A stretch of 64,000 nt of DNA from Salinarimonas rosea DSM 21201 (GTDB lineage: Bacteria; Pseudomonadota; Alphaproteobacteria; Rhizobiales; Beijerinckiaceae): assembly GCF_000429045.1 (NCBI RefSeq), contig NZ_AUBC01000017.1, positions 62,001 through 126,000 of the forward strand. The letters run 5' to 3'. The notes under the pieces are model-generated. The model saw only the letters and a list, made by a program, of their open reading frames with translations, was not told the DNA's origin and made no database searches. Below are positions 10,209-22,083 of the stretch, piece by piece (within the stretch, counting starts at the first letter, position 1; every line of letters starts with the position of its first letter). The translations under genes and the position numbers were made by a program.

Positions 10209-11849
10209 TCACTGGTTGGCGGCGACGAAGCAGTCGCCCTGGGCGGCCTTGATCTGGTCGCAGGCCTGGGTGGCGCGCTCGCGCGAGTAGGGTCCGACGC
10301 GGACGCGGTAGATCGTGCTGCCGTTGACCACCGCCTGGCGGATGATCGGCTGGCCGTCGCCGATAATGCCGGAATATTGCCCCTGCAGCTGGGCGAAGGC
10401 CGCGCGGGCGCTCTCCTCCGAGCCGCGGATGGCGAGCTGGACCGCGAAGCCACCCGTCGGCGCCGCCGGCTGGGCGGCGGGCGCGGGCGTCTGCGGCACC
10501 GCCGAGAGCTGCAGCGGGCCGCTCGGCGCGGCGGGCCGGGCGGGCTGCGTCGCGACCGGAAGCGACTCGCGCGGCGGGGCCGGCGGCGGCAACGGGGGCG
10601 CGGCGATGATCGGCGCGGGCGCGTCCGCCGCCGGGAGATCCGCCGAGGGCAGGTCGTCCGCCGCGGGCGCGGGGAGATCGTCGGCGGCGGGCTGCCCGAT
10701 CGGCTCGAGCGGGGCGAGAGCGGCGATGTCCTGCTGCGCGGGGACCTGGAGGGGCGCCTCGCCGGCCGGCGGTGTCGCCGGCTGGAGGCCGGTCGGGGCC
10801 ACGATCGTGCCGTCCGGCCGCACCGTGACCGTGCGCACGCGCCGCGGCTCGCCGAGCGCCGCCACGGCGGGCGAGCTCACGAGCGGCGGCTGCAGGCCGG
10901 CGTCGAGGCCGGCGACGCCGTCCTGCCCGAGCGCCTGCGCGATCGGATCCTCCGCTGCCGGCACCTGGCCCGGCGCGGCGCCCGGCTGCGGCAGCACCAC
11001 CCGCGGCGCCTCGCCCACCGCCTGGCCACCGAGACCGGCGATGTCGACCGGCTGCTCCTCGCGATCGACGACGCGGGCCTCGCCGCTGTCGGCGCCGAGC
11101 AGCGCCGTGTCCTGGTTGGGGATCTCGACGCCGCCGGGGTCCGCCGGCGCCACGCGGGCGGGCTCGCTCTCGGCGGCGATGAGCGGCGGATCGGAGGGCG
11201 CCTGGTCGACGGAGCCGGCGAACCACAGCGCGGTGCCGACGCCGATCGCGGCGACGACGATCAGCGCGCCGGCGGTCACCATGCTCTTGCGGCCGGCGCC
11301 GCGGCGGCGCGGCTCCTCCTCGTCGATCTCGTCGTCGTAGGCGCCGCCGGCCCAGTCGGCCGCGTCGTCGTGCGCGGCGCCGTGTGCGCCGTGCGGATCG
11401 TCCCAGGCGCCGGCGTCGTCGTAGGCCTCTTCGTAGGCCTCGTCGTATTCCGGGTCGTAGCCCTGGTCGTAGCCCTGGTGTTGCGCCCGATCGTCGTAGC
11501 GCGGGTCCCCGTGGCGTGGATCGGCGCGGCCGGGGTCGCGCGGGTCGTCGACGGAGAAGCCCTGCGCGGCGTAGGCCGCGCGCGGATCCTCGACGTCCGC
11601 CCGGCGCGCGGGCGGCTGCGGCGCGGAGGGCGCCTGCCGCGCGCCGGCGCGCGCCGCGTCCTGGTCGAGGAGCGCGCCGAACGGGTCGTCCTGGCCGACG
11701 ATTCGGGCGAGCTCCGCCAGCGGGTCCGCCTTCGGCGCGGGCGCCTGCCCGTGCAGCGCGCCCGCCCGCGGGTCCCCGCCCGTCTGCCGCAGCTGGCGCT
11801 CGATCTCGTCGAGATCGATCGAGAGCCGCCGTTTCGCGTTGTCGCTCAT
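10209..11849 (-). CDS. SPOR-domain inner-membrane protein
   Basis: A 546-residue protein of the argS-nagZ intergenic SPOR type. Residues 1-185 are cytoplasmic and disordered, with a Tyr/Asp-rich run of imperfect repeats at 118-145 (GYDQGYDPEYDEAYEEAY). One transmembrane helix follows at about 190-211. A long Pro/Ala/Glu-rich periplasmic linker comes next, then the SPOR domain over the last 80 residues (FAVQLAIRGSEESARAAFAQ to the end). SPOR domains bind denuded glycan at the division septum, so a role in cell division or wall remodelling is likely. It starts about 50 bases after argS and may be co-transcribed with it. Confidence 0.88.
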   Translation of the reverse strand: MSDNAKRRLSIDLDEIERQLRQTGGDPRAGALHGQAPAPKADPLAELARIVGQDDPFGALLDQDAARAGARQAPSAPQPPARRADVEDPRAAYAAQGFSVDDPRDPGRADPRHGDPRYDDRAQHQGYDQGYDPEYDEAYEEAYDDAGAWDDPHGAHGAAHDDAADWAGGAYDDEIDEEEPRRRGAGRKSMVTAGALIVVAAIGVGTALWFAGSVDQAPSDPPLIAAESEPARVAPADPGGVEIPNQDTALLGADSGEARVVDREEQPVDIAGLGGQAVGEAPRVVLPQPGAAPGQVPAAEDPIAQALGQDGVAGLDAGLQPPLVSSPAVAALGEPRRVRTVTVRPDGTIVAPTGLQPATPPAGEAPLQVPAQQDIAALAPLEPIGQPAADDLPAPAADDLPSADLPAADAPAPIIAAPPLPPPAPPRESLPVATQPARPAAPSGPLQLSAVPQTPAPAAQPAAPTGGFAVQLAIRGSEESARAAFAQLQGQYSGIIGDGQPIIRQAVVNGSTIYRVRVGPYSRERATQACDQIKAAQGDCFVAANQ

Positions 11850-11897
11850 CGCGCCGATATCCTCAGCCTCGCACGCCTCGCGGCGGACGCGACGCGC

Positions 11898-13658
11898 TCA
11901 GCGCATCTCGTCCGGGGCCGCGACGCCCAGTATGGAAAGTCCGGAGGCGATCACGCAACGTACGGCGTGCGCCAGCGCGAGCCGCGCCTCGGTGGACTTT
12001 CGGTCGGCTTGATTAACAAACCGTAATTGCGGCAAGTCTTTGCCCTTGCTCCACAATTGATGCAGCGCGGCGGCGAGGTCGTAGAGGTAGAACGCCACCC
12101 GGTGCGGCTCGTGCGCGGAGGCGGCCTGCTCGATCGTGCGCGGGAACAGCGCGATCCGCCGCAGGAGATCGAGCTCCGCCTCGTCGGAGAGGAGCGCGAG
12201 ATCGGCCCGGGCCAGCGCCTGCGGCCCGAAATCGACGCCGGGCATCTGCTCCGCCGCCTGACGGAAGATCGAGGCGCAGCGCGCGTGCGCGTACTGCACG
12301 TAGAAGACCGGGTTGTCCTTCGACTGCTCCACGACCTTGGCGAGGTCGAAGTCGAGCGGCGCGTCGTTCTTGCGCATCAGCATCATGAAGCGCACGGCGT
12401 CGCGGCCGACCTCGTCCACCACCTCACGCAACGTCACGAAGTCCCCGGCGCGCTTCGACATCTTCACCGGCTCGCCGGCGCGAAGCAGCTTCACCAGCTG
12501 GCAGAGCTTGACGTCGAGCGCCCCCTCCCCGCCCGTGACCGCCGCCACCGCCGCCTTCATGCGCTTGACGTAGCCGCCGTGGTCGGCGCCCCAGACGTCG
12601 ATCATCTCGGAGAAGCCGCGCAGGTACTTCGAGCGGTGGTAGGCGATGTCGGCGGCGAAGTAGGTGTAGGAGCCGTCCGACTTCAGCAGCGCCCGGTCCG
12701 TGTCGTCGCCGAACTGCGTCGCCCGGAACAGCGTCTGCTCGCGGTCCTCCCACTCCTCGTCCCTGGCACCCTTGGGCGGCTCGAGCCGGCCCTCGTAGAT
12801 CAGGCCGCGCGCGCGCAGGTCGGCGATGGCGGAATCGATGTCGTCGACGTCGCCGGTCGCGAGCGAGCGCTCGGAGAAGAACACGTCGTGCACGATGTCG
12901 AGCGCGGCGAGGTCGGCGCGGATCATCGCCATCATCTCGTCGATGGCGGTGTCGCGCACGATCGGAAGCCAGGTCTCCTCGTCCTGCTCGAGCAGGCCCG
13001 GCCCGTGGATCTCCTCCAGCGCCTTCCCGACGGGGACGAGGTAGTCCCCCGGGTAGAGCCCCTCGGGGATCGAGCCGATGTCCTCGCCGAGCGCCTCGCG
13101 GTAGCGCAGGTAGGCGGAGCGGGCGAGCACGTCGACCTGGGCGCCGGCGTCGTTGATGTAGTACTCGCGCGTCACGTCGCGCCCGACGAAGGCGAGCAGG
13201 TTGGCGAGCGCGTCGCCGAACACGGCGCCGCGGCCGTGGCCGACGTGGAGCGGGCCGGTTGGATTGGCCGAGACGTACTCGACGTTGACCTTCGCGCCGT
13301 CCGGCGCGCCGCCGCGCGCGTAGCCGGTGCCCGCCCGCACCGCCGCGCGCAGGACGTCGTGCAGCACGGAGGGCGCGAGGCGCAGGTTGATGAAGCCGGG
13401 GCCGGCGATCTCGACCTCGGCGACACGCGGGTCCCGGCGCAGGTCGGCGGCGATCGCGTCGGCGAGGTCGCGCGGCTTCGTGCCGGCATCCTTGGCGAGC
13501 ACCATGGCGGCGTTGGTGGCGAGGTCGCCGTGGGCGGGGTCGCGCGGCGGCTCCACCACGGCCCGGGCGAGGTCGAGCCCCTCGGGCAGGGTGCCGGCCT
13601 GCACGAGCCGATGCAGCGCCTCGGCGACGCGGGCCTCGAAGAGGGCGAAGAGGTTCAT
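11898..13658 (-). CDS. argS: Arginyl-tRNA synthetase
   Basis: A 586-residue class I ArgRS that charges tRNA-Arg. The HIGH-type motif is HVGHGRG at residues 138-144, preceded by [12 protein letters not shown]. The KMSKS loop is KMSKRAG at 399-405. The N-terminal Add-1 domain (tRNA elbow contact) and the C-terminal DALR anticodon-binding domain (LPQLRFVNQ...[13 protein letters not shown]) are both complete. It is first in the block argS-SPOR-nagZ-scpA-scpB. A short stretch near 12000-12045 coding for part of the DALR domain is visibly AT-richer than the rest. Confidence 0.97.
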   Translation of the reverse strand: MNLFALFEARVAEALHRLVQAGTLPEGLDLARAVVEPPRDPAHGDLATNAAMVLAKDAGTKPRDLADAIAADLRRDPRVAEVEIAGPGFINLRLAPSVLHDVLRAAVRAGTGYARGGAPDGAKVNVEYVSANPTGPLHVGHGRGAVFGDALANLLAFVGRDVTREYYINDAGAQVDVLARSAYLRYREALGEDIGSIPEGLYPGDYLVPVGKALEEIHGPGLLEQDEETWLPIVRDTAIDEMMAMIRADLAALDIVHDVFFSERSLATGDVDDIDSAIADLRARGLIYEGRLEPPKGARDEEWEDREQTLFRATQFGDDTDRALLKSDGSYTYFAADIAYHRSKYLRGFSEMIDVWGADHGGYVKRMKAAVAAVTGGEGALDVKLCQLVKLLRAGEPVKMSKRAGDFVTLREVVDEVGRDAVRFMMLMRKNDAPLDFDLAKVVEQSKDNPVFYVQYAHARCASIFRQAAEQMPGVDFGPQALARADLALLSDEAELDLLRRIALFPRTIEQAASAHEPHRVAFYLYDLAAALHQLWSKGKDLPQLRFVNQADRKSTEARLALAHAVRCVIASGLSILGVAAPDEMR

Positions 13659-13790
13659 GCTGGACCCGTCCGTTCGGCGCCGGCACGGCCGGCCGGCGCG
13701 GGATCGTCTCGTTCTCGTGCGCGGGGTTTAGGACGGAACGCGGCGGGGGGGAAGGGGGTGGCGCGGGTGTGGGAGTCCAGGCGGGACGAT

Positions 13791-13816
13791 CTCCCTTCCT
13801 GGAGGGGAAAGAGAAG
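13791..13816. repeat. Solo half-unit of the palindromic element
   Basis: CTCCCTTCC-TGG-AGGGGAAAGAG in the argS/glyS divergent region resembles one terminal hairpin of the paired elements elsewhere in the window. No partner half is visible in the 291-base gap. The rest of that gap has no gene and presumably carries the argS and glyS promoters. Confidence 0.45.
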
Positions 13817-13949
13817 GAGCCGCGGCCCCTCCCCGCCCGTCCCCGCGCCAGCCGGGGCTTGCGTCCCGACGCCGGCCCCTCTATCCGCGGAGCGTCCCTC
13901 GAATGCCCTCGCACGTCGCCGATAGGCCCCCTCCCGAAGGCCCCGCCCC

Positions 13950-16199
13950 ATGCCCGACCTCCTGCTCGAGCTCTTCTCCGAGGAAATCCCCGCGCGCATG
14001 CAGCGCAAGGCGGCGGACGACCTGCGCCGGCTCGTCACCGACGCGCTGGTGGAGCGCGGCTTCCTCTACGAGGGCGCGAAGGCCTTCCACGGGCCGCGGC
14101 GCATCGCGCTGCACGTGGCGGGGCTGCCGGCCAAGGGGCAGGACGTGCGCGAGGAGCGCAAGGGGCCGCGGGTCGGCGCGCCGGAGAAGGCGCTCGAGGG
14201 CTTCGTGAAGGGCGCGGGCCTCGCCTCGATCGACGAGGCCAAGATCGAGAGCGACCCGAAGAAGGGCGACTTCTACGTCGCCGTGATCGAGCGCCCCGGC
14301 CGGCCGACGCCGGACGTGCTGGCCGAGATCCTGCCCGACATCGTGCGCAGGTTCCCCTGGCCCAAGGCGATGCGCTGGGGCGCGGCCTCGGCCGAGCCCG
14401 GCTCGCTGACCTGGATCCGCCCTCTGCGCGCCATCGTCTGCACCTTCGGGCCGGAGACCGAGGAGCCGGAGGTCGTGCGCTTCCGTGTCGGCGAGATCGA
14501 GAGCGGGGACACGACCTACGGCCACCGCTTCCACGCGCCCGCCGCCATCCGCGTGCGCCGGCTCGACGACTGGGCCTCGAAGCTCGCCCGGGCCAGGGTG
14601 CGGGTCGACGCCGACGAGCGCAAGGACGTCATTCTCCACGACGCCCGCGACCTCGCTTTCGCGCGGGGCCTGGCGCTCGTGGAGGACGAGGCGCTGCTCG
14701 AGGAGGTGGCGGGGCTGGTCGAATGGCCAGTGGTGATGATCGGCGCTTTCGAGGACCGCTTCCTCGACATCCCGGCCGAGGCCATCCGCGCGACGATCCG
14801 CGCCAACCAGAAGTGCTTCGTGCTGCGCGACCGGGAGACGGGGGCGCTCGCCCCCGCCTTCGTGCTCGTCGCCAACATCGAGGCGACGGACGGCGGCGCG
14901 GCCATCGTCGCCGGCAACGAGCGGGTGGTGCGCGCGCGGCTGTCCGACGCCAAGTTCTTCTTCGAGACGGACAAGGCGACGACGCTCGAGGCGCGGCTCC
15001 CCAAGCTCGAGACGATCGTCTTCCACGACCGGCTCGGAACCGTGGCCGAGCGGGTGGCGCGGATCGCGGCGCTCGCCGAGGCGCTGGCGCCGGTCGTCGA
15101 CGCCGATCCGGCGCTGGCGAAGCGGGCGGCGGAGCTGTCGAAGGCCGATCTCGTCACCGAGATGGTGGGCGAGTTCCCCGAGCTGCAGGGCCTGATGGGC
15201 CGCACCTACGCCGCGCTCCAGGGCGAGGACCCGGCCGTCGCCGCGGCGCTCGAGGAGCACTACAAGCCCCTCGGCCCGTCCGACCGGGTGCCCACCGCGC
15301 CGGTGTCGGTGGCGGTGGCGCTCGCCGACAAGCTCGATCTGCTCGCGGGCTTCTGGGCGATCGACGAGAAACCGACGGGCTCGCGCGATCCGTTCGGGCT
15401 CAGGCGGGCGGCGCTGGGGGTGGTGCGGCTGGTGCTGGAGAATGCGCTGCGCGTCTCGTTGCGGTGGCAGCTCGAGGATGCATTGGCTCGCATCGAGAGC
15501 CAGCTCGCCATCAAGATTGCGGCCGGGGAGCTTTCTCGCGCCGAGGAGGCCATCGACGAGGGCCTTTTCACGCGTGACACGGCAATGGACGACTTCATTG
15601 GCCGCATGCGAATCCGCATGCCGGACATCGCGCTCGCAAGCGCCTCCCGTCTGGCCACAAGTATTGCGGACCTCCTCGCCTTCTTCGCCGACCGCCTGAA
15701 GGTCCACCTCCGCGAGGAGGGCCTGCGCCACGATCTCATCGACGCGGTGTTCGCCCTCCCCGGCCAGGACGACCTCCTGATGATCGTCGAGCGGGTGACG
15801 GCGCTCGACGCGTTCCTGAAGACCGACGACGGCGCGAACCTGCTCGCCGGGCACCGGCGCGCGGCGAACATCCTGCGCATCGAGGAGAAGAAGGACGGCG
15901 TTGCCTACGACGCCGCGCCGGACGCGGCCCTCGTCGCCGCCCGCGGCGAGCCCGCGGAGCAGGCACTCCTCGCGGCGCTCGCGAGCGCCGAGGCGGAGGC
16001 GTCCGCGGCGGTGGCGGCGGAGGACTTCGCCGGCGCCATGCGCGCGCTCTCGCGCCTGCGCGCGCCGGTGGACGCGTTCTTCGACGACGTCACCGTGAAC
16101 GCGGACGACCCGGAGCTGCGCGCCAACCGCCTGCGCCTCCTCGCCGGCCTGCGCCGGGCGACGCTGGCGGTCGCCGATTTCTCGCAGATCCAGGGCTGA
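13950..16199 (+). CDS. glyS: Glycyl-tRNA synthetase beta subunit
   Basis: A 749-residue beta subunit of the heterotetrameric bacterial GlyRS. It begins [18 protein letters not shown] and keeps [47 protein letters not shown] and the C-terminal LFVVT-like anticodon-binding part. It is some 50-60 residues longer than usual. The excess sits at about residues 504-575, between the [10 protein letters not shown] helix and [17 protein letters not shown], which are normally close together. The DNA there is visibly less GC-rich. The alpha-subunit gene glyQ, normally adjacent, is not in the window. ppdK follows in the same direction, a common alphaproteobacterial neighbour. Confidence 0.93.
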   Translation: MPDLLLELFSEEIPARMQRKAADDLRRLVTDALVERGFLYEGAKAFHGPRRIALHVAGLPAKGQDVREERKGPRVGAPEKALEGFVKGAGLASIDEAKIESDPKKGDFYVAVIERPGRPTPDVLAEILPDIVRRFPWPKAMRWGAASAEPGSLTWIRPLRAIVCTFGPETEEPEVVRFRVGEIESGDTTYGHRFHAPAAIRVRRLDDWASKLARARVRVDADERKDVILHDARDLAFARGLALVEDEALLEEVAGLVEWPVVMIGAFEDRFLDIPAEAIRATIRANQKCFVLRDRETGALAPAFVLVANIEATDGGAAIVAGNERVVRARLSDAKFFFETDKATTLEARLPKLETIVFHDRLGTVAERVARIAALAEALAPVVDADPALAKRAAELSKADLVTEMVGEFPELQGLMGRTYAALQGEDPAVAAALEEHYKPLGPSDRVPTAPVSVAVALADKLDLLAGFWAIDEKPTGSRDPFGLRRAALGVVRLVLENALRVSLRWQLEDALARIESQLAIKIAAGELSRAEEAIDEGLFTRDTAMDDFIGRMRIRMPDIALASASRLATSIADLLAFFADRLKVHLREEGLRHDLIDAVFALPGQDDLLMIVERVTALDAFLKTDDGANLLAGHRRAANILRIEEKKDGVAYDAAPDAALVAARGEPAEQALLAALASAEAEASAAVAAEDFAGAMRALSRLRAPVDAFFDDVTVNADDPELRANRLRLLAGLRRATLAVADFSQIQG

Positions 16200-16454
16200 C
16201 ACGGGCGGCGGCTCGGGCGATCCGCGCGTCTCGGCGCCGCCTCGTCCCGGCACACTCCGGCACGGCTCCCTGCGCCGGGAGAGCGGCGCGCCCGCGCGCC
16301 GCGACGTGCCCCGCTGCTGCATCCCCCGCGTGCAGCATCGCGCCTACCCTCCCCGCTCGGCGCAGAGCCGCTGCGCACCGCGCCCGTTTGGCAAATCCCC
16401 GCCGGGGGGCTATGGCTGTGGCGCGTTTTTCCAATCACGCGATCGAGGTGGACG

Positions 16455-19133
<2,679 letters not shown>

Positions 19134-19169
19134 CCTCCGGGGGACGCCGCGCGGACGGGGAGCCTGGCG

Positions 19170-19499
19170 TCAGCATCCGATCGCGCTGCGGATCTCCTCG
19201 ACCTGCGCGCGGGAGCGGCAGACGGACTCGCAAGGGATGCCGTCGCCGTCCCCGTCCGCCCGCCGATAGCCGCCGCACCACATCTCCACCGCCTCGCGGC
19301 AGGAACGCGCCGAGCGGCAGGTGCGGCGCTGGGCGAGGACGATCGGCGCGCCTTGCGTCGGCACCGACCTGCCCTCCAGCGACGGGATTGGCGTCGAGAG
19401 CGCCCGAAAGCCGGGGCTCTCGGCCGCGGCCGCGCCGGCCAGCGCGGCGCCGGCGAGGAGGCCGGCCAGGGCGATTTGGCGGGCGATGCGAGCGGGCAT
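19170..19499 (-). CDS. Secreted Excalibur-domain protein
   Basis: A 109-residue exported protein. Residues 1-26 form a signal peptide ([18 protein letters not shown]). The C-terminal 50 residues match the Excalibur calcium-binding domain: RTCRSARSCREAVEMWCGGY, then the Asp-rich loop RADGDGDGIPCESVC. The Cys pairs and the DxDxDG loop are intact, so calcium binding outside the cytoplasm is likely. The gene converges on ppdK. Confidence 0.85.
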   Translation of the reverse strand: MPARIARQIALAGLLAGAALAGAAAAESPGFRALSTPIPSLEGRSVPTQGAPIVLAQRRTCRSARSCREAVEMWCGGYRRADGDGDGIPCESVCRSRAQVEEIRSAIGC

Positions 19500-19566
19500 G
19501 GGCGATCTCCAGGGCGCAACCTACCTGGAGTTTCGCAACCAAAGCTAAGCGTCACAACGCCGAGAT

Positions 19567-20301
19567 CTACATTCCCGCGATGCGCGTTATGCGCTCGTCC
19601 ACCCCGCAATCGGGAATCAGCGCCGCCGCGATGTCGGCGACCTCCTCGAAGCGGTGTGCTTCCGGCAGCGCGCGGGCCAGCGCCTCGGGCGTGTTGTAGC
19701 CCCAGGCCACGGCACCGAAGGCGAGCCCCGCCTCGCGGGCGGCCTCGCCGTCGCGGATCTCGTCGCCGATGCAGATCACGCGCGCGGGCGCGACCCCGGC
19801 GCGCCGTGCCACCGCCCGGAACACCCGTGCCTTGCCGAAGAGCTTGGCGCCACAGGCGAACTGGGAGACGCGCGCGGCCTCCTCCGCCCCCAGCGCGCGG
19901 CGCACGGCCGCCTCGCCGTTCGAGCTGACCACCGCCACGGCGACGCCGGCATCGTGGAGCGCCGCGAGCATCTCCCGGACGCCCGCGAACAGCGCGATCT
20001 CGCTGCGCGCGGCGCGGGCGTGGACATGGCGCGCGATGGACGGCAGCTTCCAGGCCGGGATGCGCAGGAGCGCCATGATCTCGCGCGCCGAGAGCCCGCG
20101 CATGGCATCGAGGTCGAGCGGGCGCGGCAGCGCGATCGCGAAGCGCCCGGCGAGATCGTCGAGCTGGGCGAAGAACCACGGGAGCGTGTCCGCCAGCGTG
20201 CCGTCGAAGTCGAAGATCGCGAGGGCGAAGGGCGGCTCGGGCGGTGTGACCGTCGTCCCGGAGCGGATCGGTCGCGCGGCTTCGGCGGTACGCGGCGTCA
20301 T
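19567..20301 (-). CDS. HAD-superfamily phosphatase
   Basis: A 244-residue HAD hydrolase of the phosphoglycolate-phosphatase type. Motif I is FDFDGTLADT near residue 30, followed by a helical cap. Motif II is VAVVSSNGE, the motif III Lys lies in CGAKLFGKARVF, and motif IV is CIGDEIRDGEAAREAG. The substrate cannot be read from the sequence. The ATG at 20301 gives a normal N-terminus; upstream open sequence is non-conserved. It is divergent from the VOC-family gene. Confidence 0.85.
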   Translation of the reverse strand: MTPRTAEAARPIRSGTTVTPPEPPFALAIFDFDGTLADTLPWFFAQLDDLAGRFAIALPRPLDLDAMRGLSAREIMALLRIPAWKLPSIARHVHARAARSEIALFAGVREMLAALHDAGVAVAVVSSNGEAAVRRALGAEEAARVSQFACGAKLFGKARVFRAVARRAGVAPARVICIGDEIRDGEAAREAGLAFGAVAWGYNTPEALARALPEAHRFEEVADIAAALIPDCGVDERITRIAGM

Positions 20302-20451
20302 CACGATCCCTCTTCCGGACCTCTCGGCGGGGCCTTCCGGTGGATTGTGCGTCGCACAAGCCGGCAACGCAACCCGGGACAGCCCGGATGCGCGGAACGC
20401 GCTTGCATCCATGCAATTGCCTGCGCGACAAACCGGGAGCATCATCCGCGC

Positions 20452-20982
20452 ATGAGCAACGATCAAACCCCCGCACCCAGCCCCGCTCGCGTCCCTGCGC
20501 CGGCCGACGGAGCGATCGCGACCGGCGCACGAATCGGCCACGTGCACTTGAAGGTCGCCGACCTGGAGCGCGCCATCGGCTTCTACCGCGACGTGCTGGG
20601 CTTCGCCCTCACCCAGCGTTACGGCCGCGAGGCGGCATTCCTCTCGGCCGGCGGCTACCACCACCACATCGGGCTGAACACCTGGCAGAGCCGCGGCGGG
20701 GCGCCGCCGGCGCCGGGAACGACGGGGCTGTTCCACCTCGCGATCCTCTACCCGACGCGTGCGGACCTCGCTGCGGCGCTGCGCCGCGTCCTCGCCGCGG
20801 GCGTGCCGCTCGCCGGTGCATCGGACCACGGGGTCAGCGAGGCGATCTACCTCGAGGATCCGGACGGCAACGGCATCGAGCTGTATCGGGACCGCCCGGA
20901 GGACGAATGGCCGCGGGACGAGGCGGGCGGGCTCGCGATGACGACCCGCCGGCTCGACCTCGACGACCTGCTCCGGGCCTGA
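20452..20982 (+). CDS. VOC-superfamily (glyoxalase/extradiol dioxygenase-like) protein
   Basis: A 176-residue single VOC module after a Pro/Ala-rich leader of about 25 residues. IGHVHLKVADLERAIGFYRDVLGF supplies the first metal His. The middle has GGYHHHIGLNTWQS, LFHLAILYPTRADLAAALRR and DHGVSEAIYLEDPDGNGIELY, with the metal Glu at the end. This pattern fits the CatE/YfiE-like group (catechol 2,3-dioxygenase-related), but one module alone does not settle the reaction. It is a single gene between a divergent HAD gene and a convergent hydrolase gene. Confidence 0.85.
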   Translation: MSNDQTPAPSPARVPAPADGAIATGARIGHVHLKVADLERAIGFYRDVLGFALTQRYGREAAFLSAGGYHHHIGLNTWQSRGGAPPAPGTTGLFHLAILYPTRADLAAALRRVLAAGVPLAGASDHGVSEAIYLEDPDGNGIELYRDRPEDEWPRDEAGGLAMTTRRLDLDDLLRA

Positions 20983-21013
20983 GGCACGCCCCGGGCCCGG
21001 GGCGCGACGCGCG

Positions 21014-21772
21014 TCAGCCCTCGCCGCCCTCGCGCGCCGAGTCGGCCGCGGGGAGCGCGCTCTGCGCGGCCGCCGCCTCGGCCTCCTCGCTCGGCAGGGC
21101 CGGAGCCGGCTGGCGCGCGGCCTCCTCGGTCTTGGGACCGACGCGCCCGTCGAGATAGGTGCCCACCGCCTCCATCAGCTCGTCGATGCGGCCGTCGAAG
21201 AAGTGGTTCGCGCCCTCGATCACCGCGTGCTCGATCTGGATGCCCTTCTGCGTCTTCACCTTCTCGATGACGCTCATGACCTCCTTGACCGGCGCGACGC
21301 GATCCTCCGAGCCGTGCACGAACAGGCCCGAGGACGGGCACGGCGCGAGGAACGTGAAGTCGTAGCGGTTGGCCATCGCGCCGATGGAGACGAAGCCCTC
21401 GATCTCCGGACGGCGCATCAGGAGCTGCATGCCGATCCAGGCGCCGAAGGACACCCCCGCGATCCAGCAGGAGCGCGCGTCCGGGTTCACGGACTGCGCC
21501 CAGTCGAGGGCCGCCGCGGCGTCGGAGAGCTCGCCCGCGCCGTGGTCGAACGCGCCCTGCGAGCGGCCGACTCCGCGGAAGTTGAAGCGCAGGACCGAGA
21601 AGCCGCGCTGCACGAAATCGTAGTAGAGGTTGTAGACGATCTGGTTGTTCATCGTCCCGCCGAATTGCGGGTGCGGGTGCAGCACGATCGCGATCGGCGC
21701 GCCCTTCCTCTTGGAGGGCTGGTAGCGGCCCTCGAGCCGGCCGGCGGGGCCGGCGAAAATCACTTCAGGCAT
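21014..21772 (-). CDS. Alpha/beta hydrolase of the suf-adjacent type
   Basis: A 252-residue alpha/beta hydrolase. It has the IAIVLHPHPQFGGTMNN oxyanion strand, VLRFNFRGVGRSQG, the nucleophile elbow GVSFGAW and a likely catalytic His in EGANHFFDG. A low-complexity Ala/Glu tail of about 40 residues follows. The start MPEVIF is chosen over an upstream Met six codons earlier because it matches the family N-terminus. It diverges from the suf operon across a 311-base region holding two Irr boxes, so it may be controlled by them too. The substrate is unknown. Confidence 0.85.
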   Translation of the reverse strand: MPEVIFAGPAGRLEGRYQPSKRKGAPIAIVLHPHPQFGGTMNNQIVYNLYYDFVQRGFSVLRFNFRGVGRSQGAFDHGAGELSDAAAALDWAQSVNPDARSCWIAGVSFGAWIGMQLLMRRPEIEGFVSIGAMANRYDFTFLAPCPSSGLFVHGSEDRVAPVKEVMSVIEKVKTQKGIQIEHAVIEGANHFFDGRIDELMEAVGTYLDGRVGPKTEEAARQPAPALPSEEAEAAAAQSALPAADSAREGGEG

Positions 21773-21909
21773 GCCTCGTCCTCTCGACACGGGTCGCCAC
21801 GGCCGCGGCCGCCGGCCCGGAACGCGGTCCCGGCGGATGCGCCCGCCGCCGCGCCGGAAAACGCGTCGGCGAGCCTTGACTTGCCGCGGGATGCTTCCCT
21901 AAATCACTC

Positions 21910-21924
21910 TTAGAATAATTCTAA
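21910..21924. promoter_or_regulatory. Irr-type iron-control box 1
   Basis: A perfect 15-base palindrome, TTAGAA-TAA-TTCTAA, in an otherwise GC-rich intergenic region upstream of the suf operon. It matches the iron-control element bound by Irr in Rhizobiales and Rhodobacterales (established family knowledge). It is about 160 bases upstream of the cysteine-desulfurase start. Confidence 0.8.
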
Positions 21925-21928
21925 CCGC

Positions 21929-21943
21929 TTAGAACCGTTCTAA
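21929..21943. promoter_or_regulatory. Irr-type iron-control box 2
   Basis: A second perfect palindrome, TTAGAA-CCG-TTCTAA, centred 19 bases (about two helical turns) from the first. The two tandem copies make chance very unlikely in DNA of this composition. Binding would place Irr between the divergent hydrolase gene and the suf operon. Confidence 0.8.
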
Positions 21944-22083
21944 AGAGAGCGTCGCCGGCGTTCCGCTGGGGACCACCGTGATGTGGTCCGCAGGCTGTAG
22001 CACGGCAAGCGGGGTGAAGAGCAAGGCTTTCGTCGCGGCGCTCGCGACGGGGCACGACACGGCCGAAGGAGACCGGCACGGGA

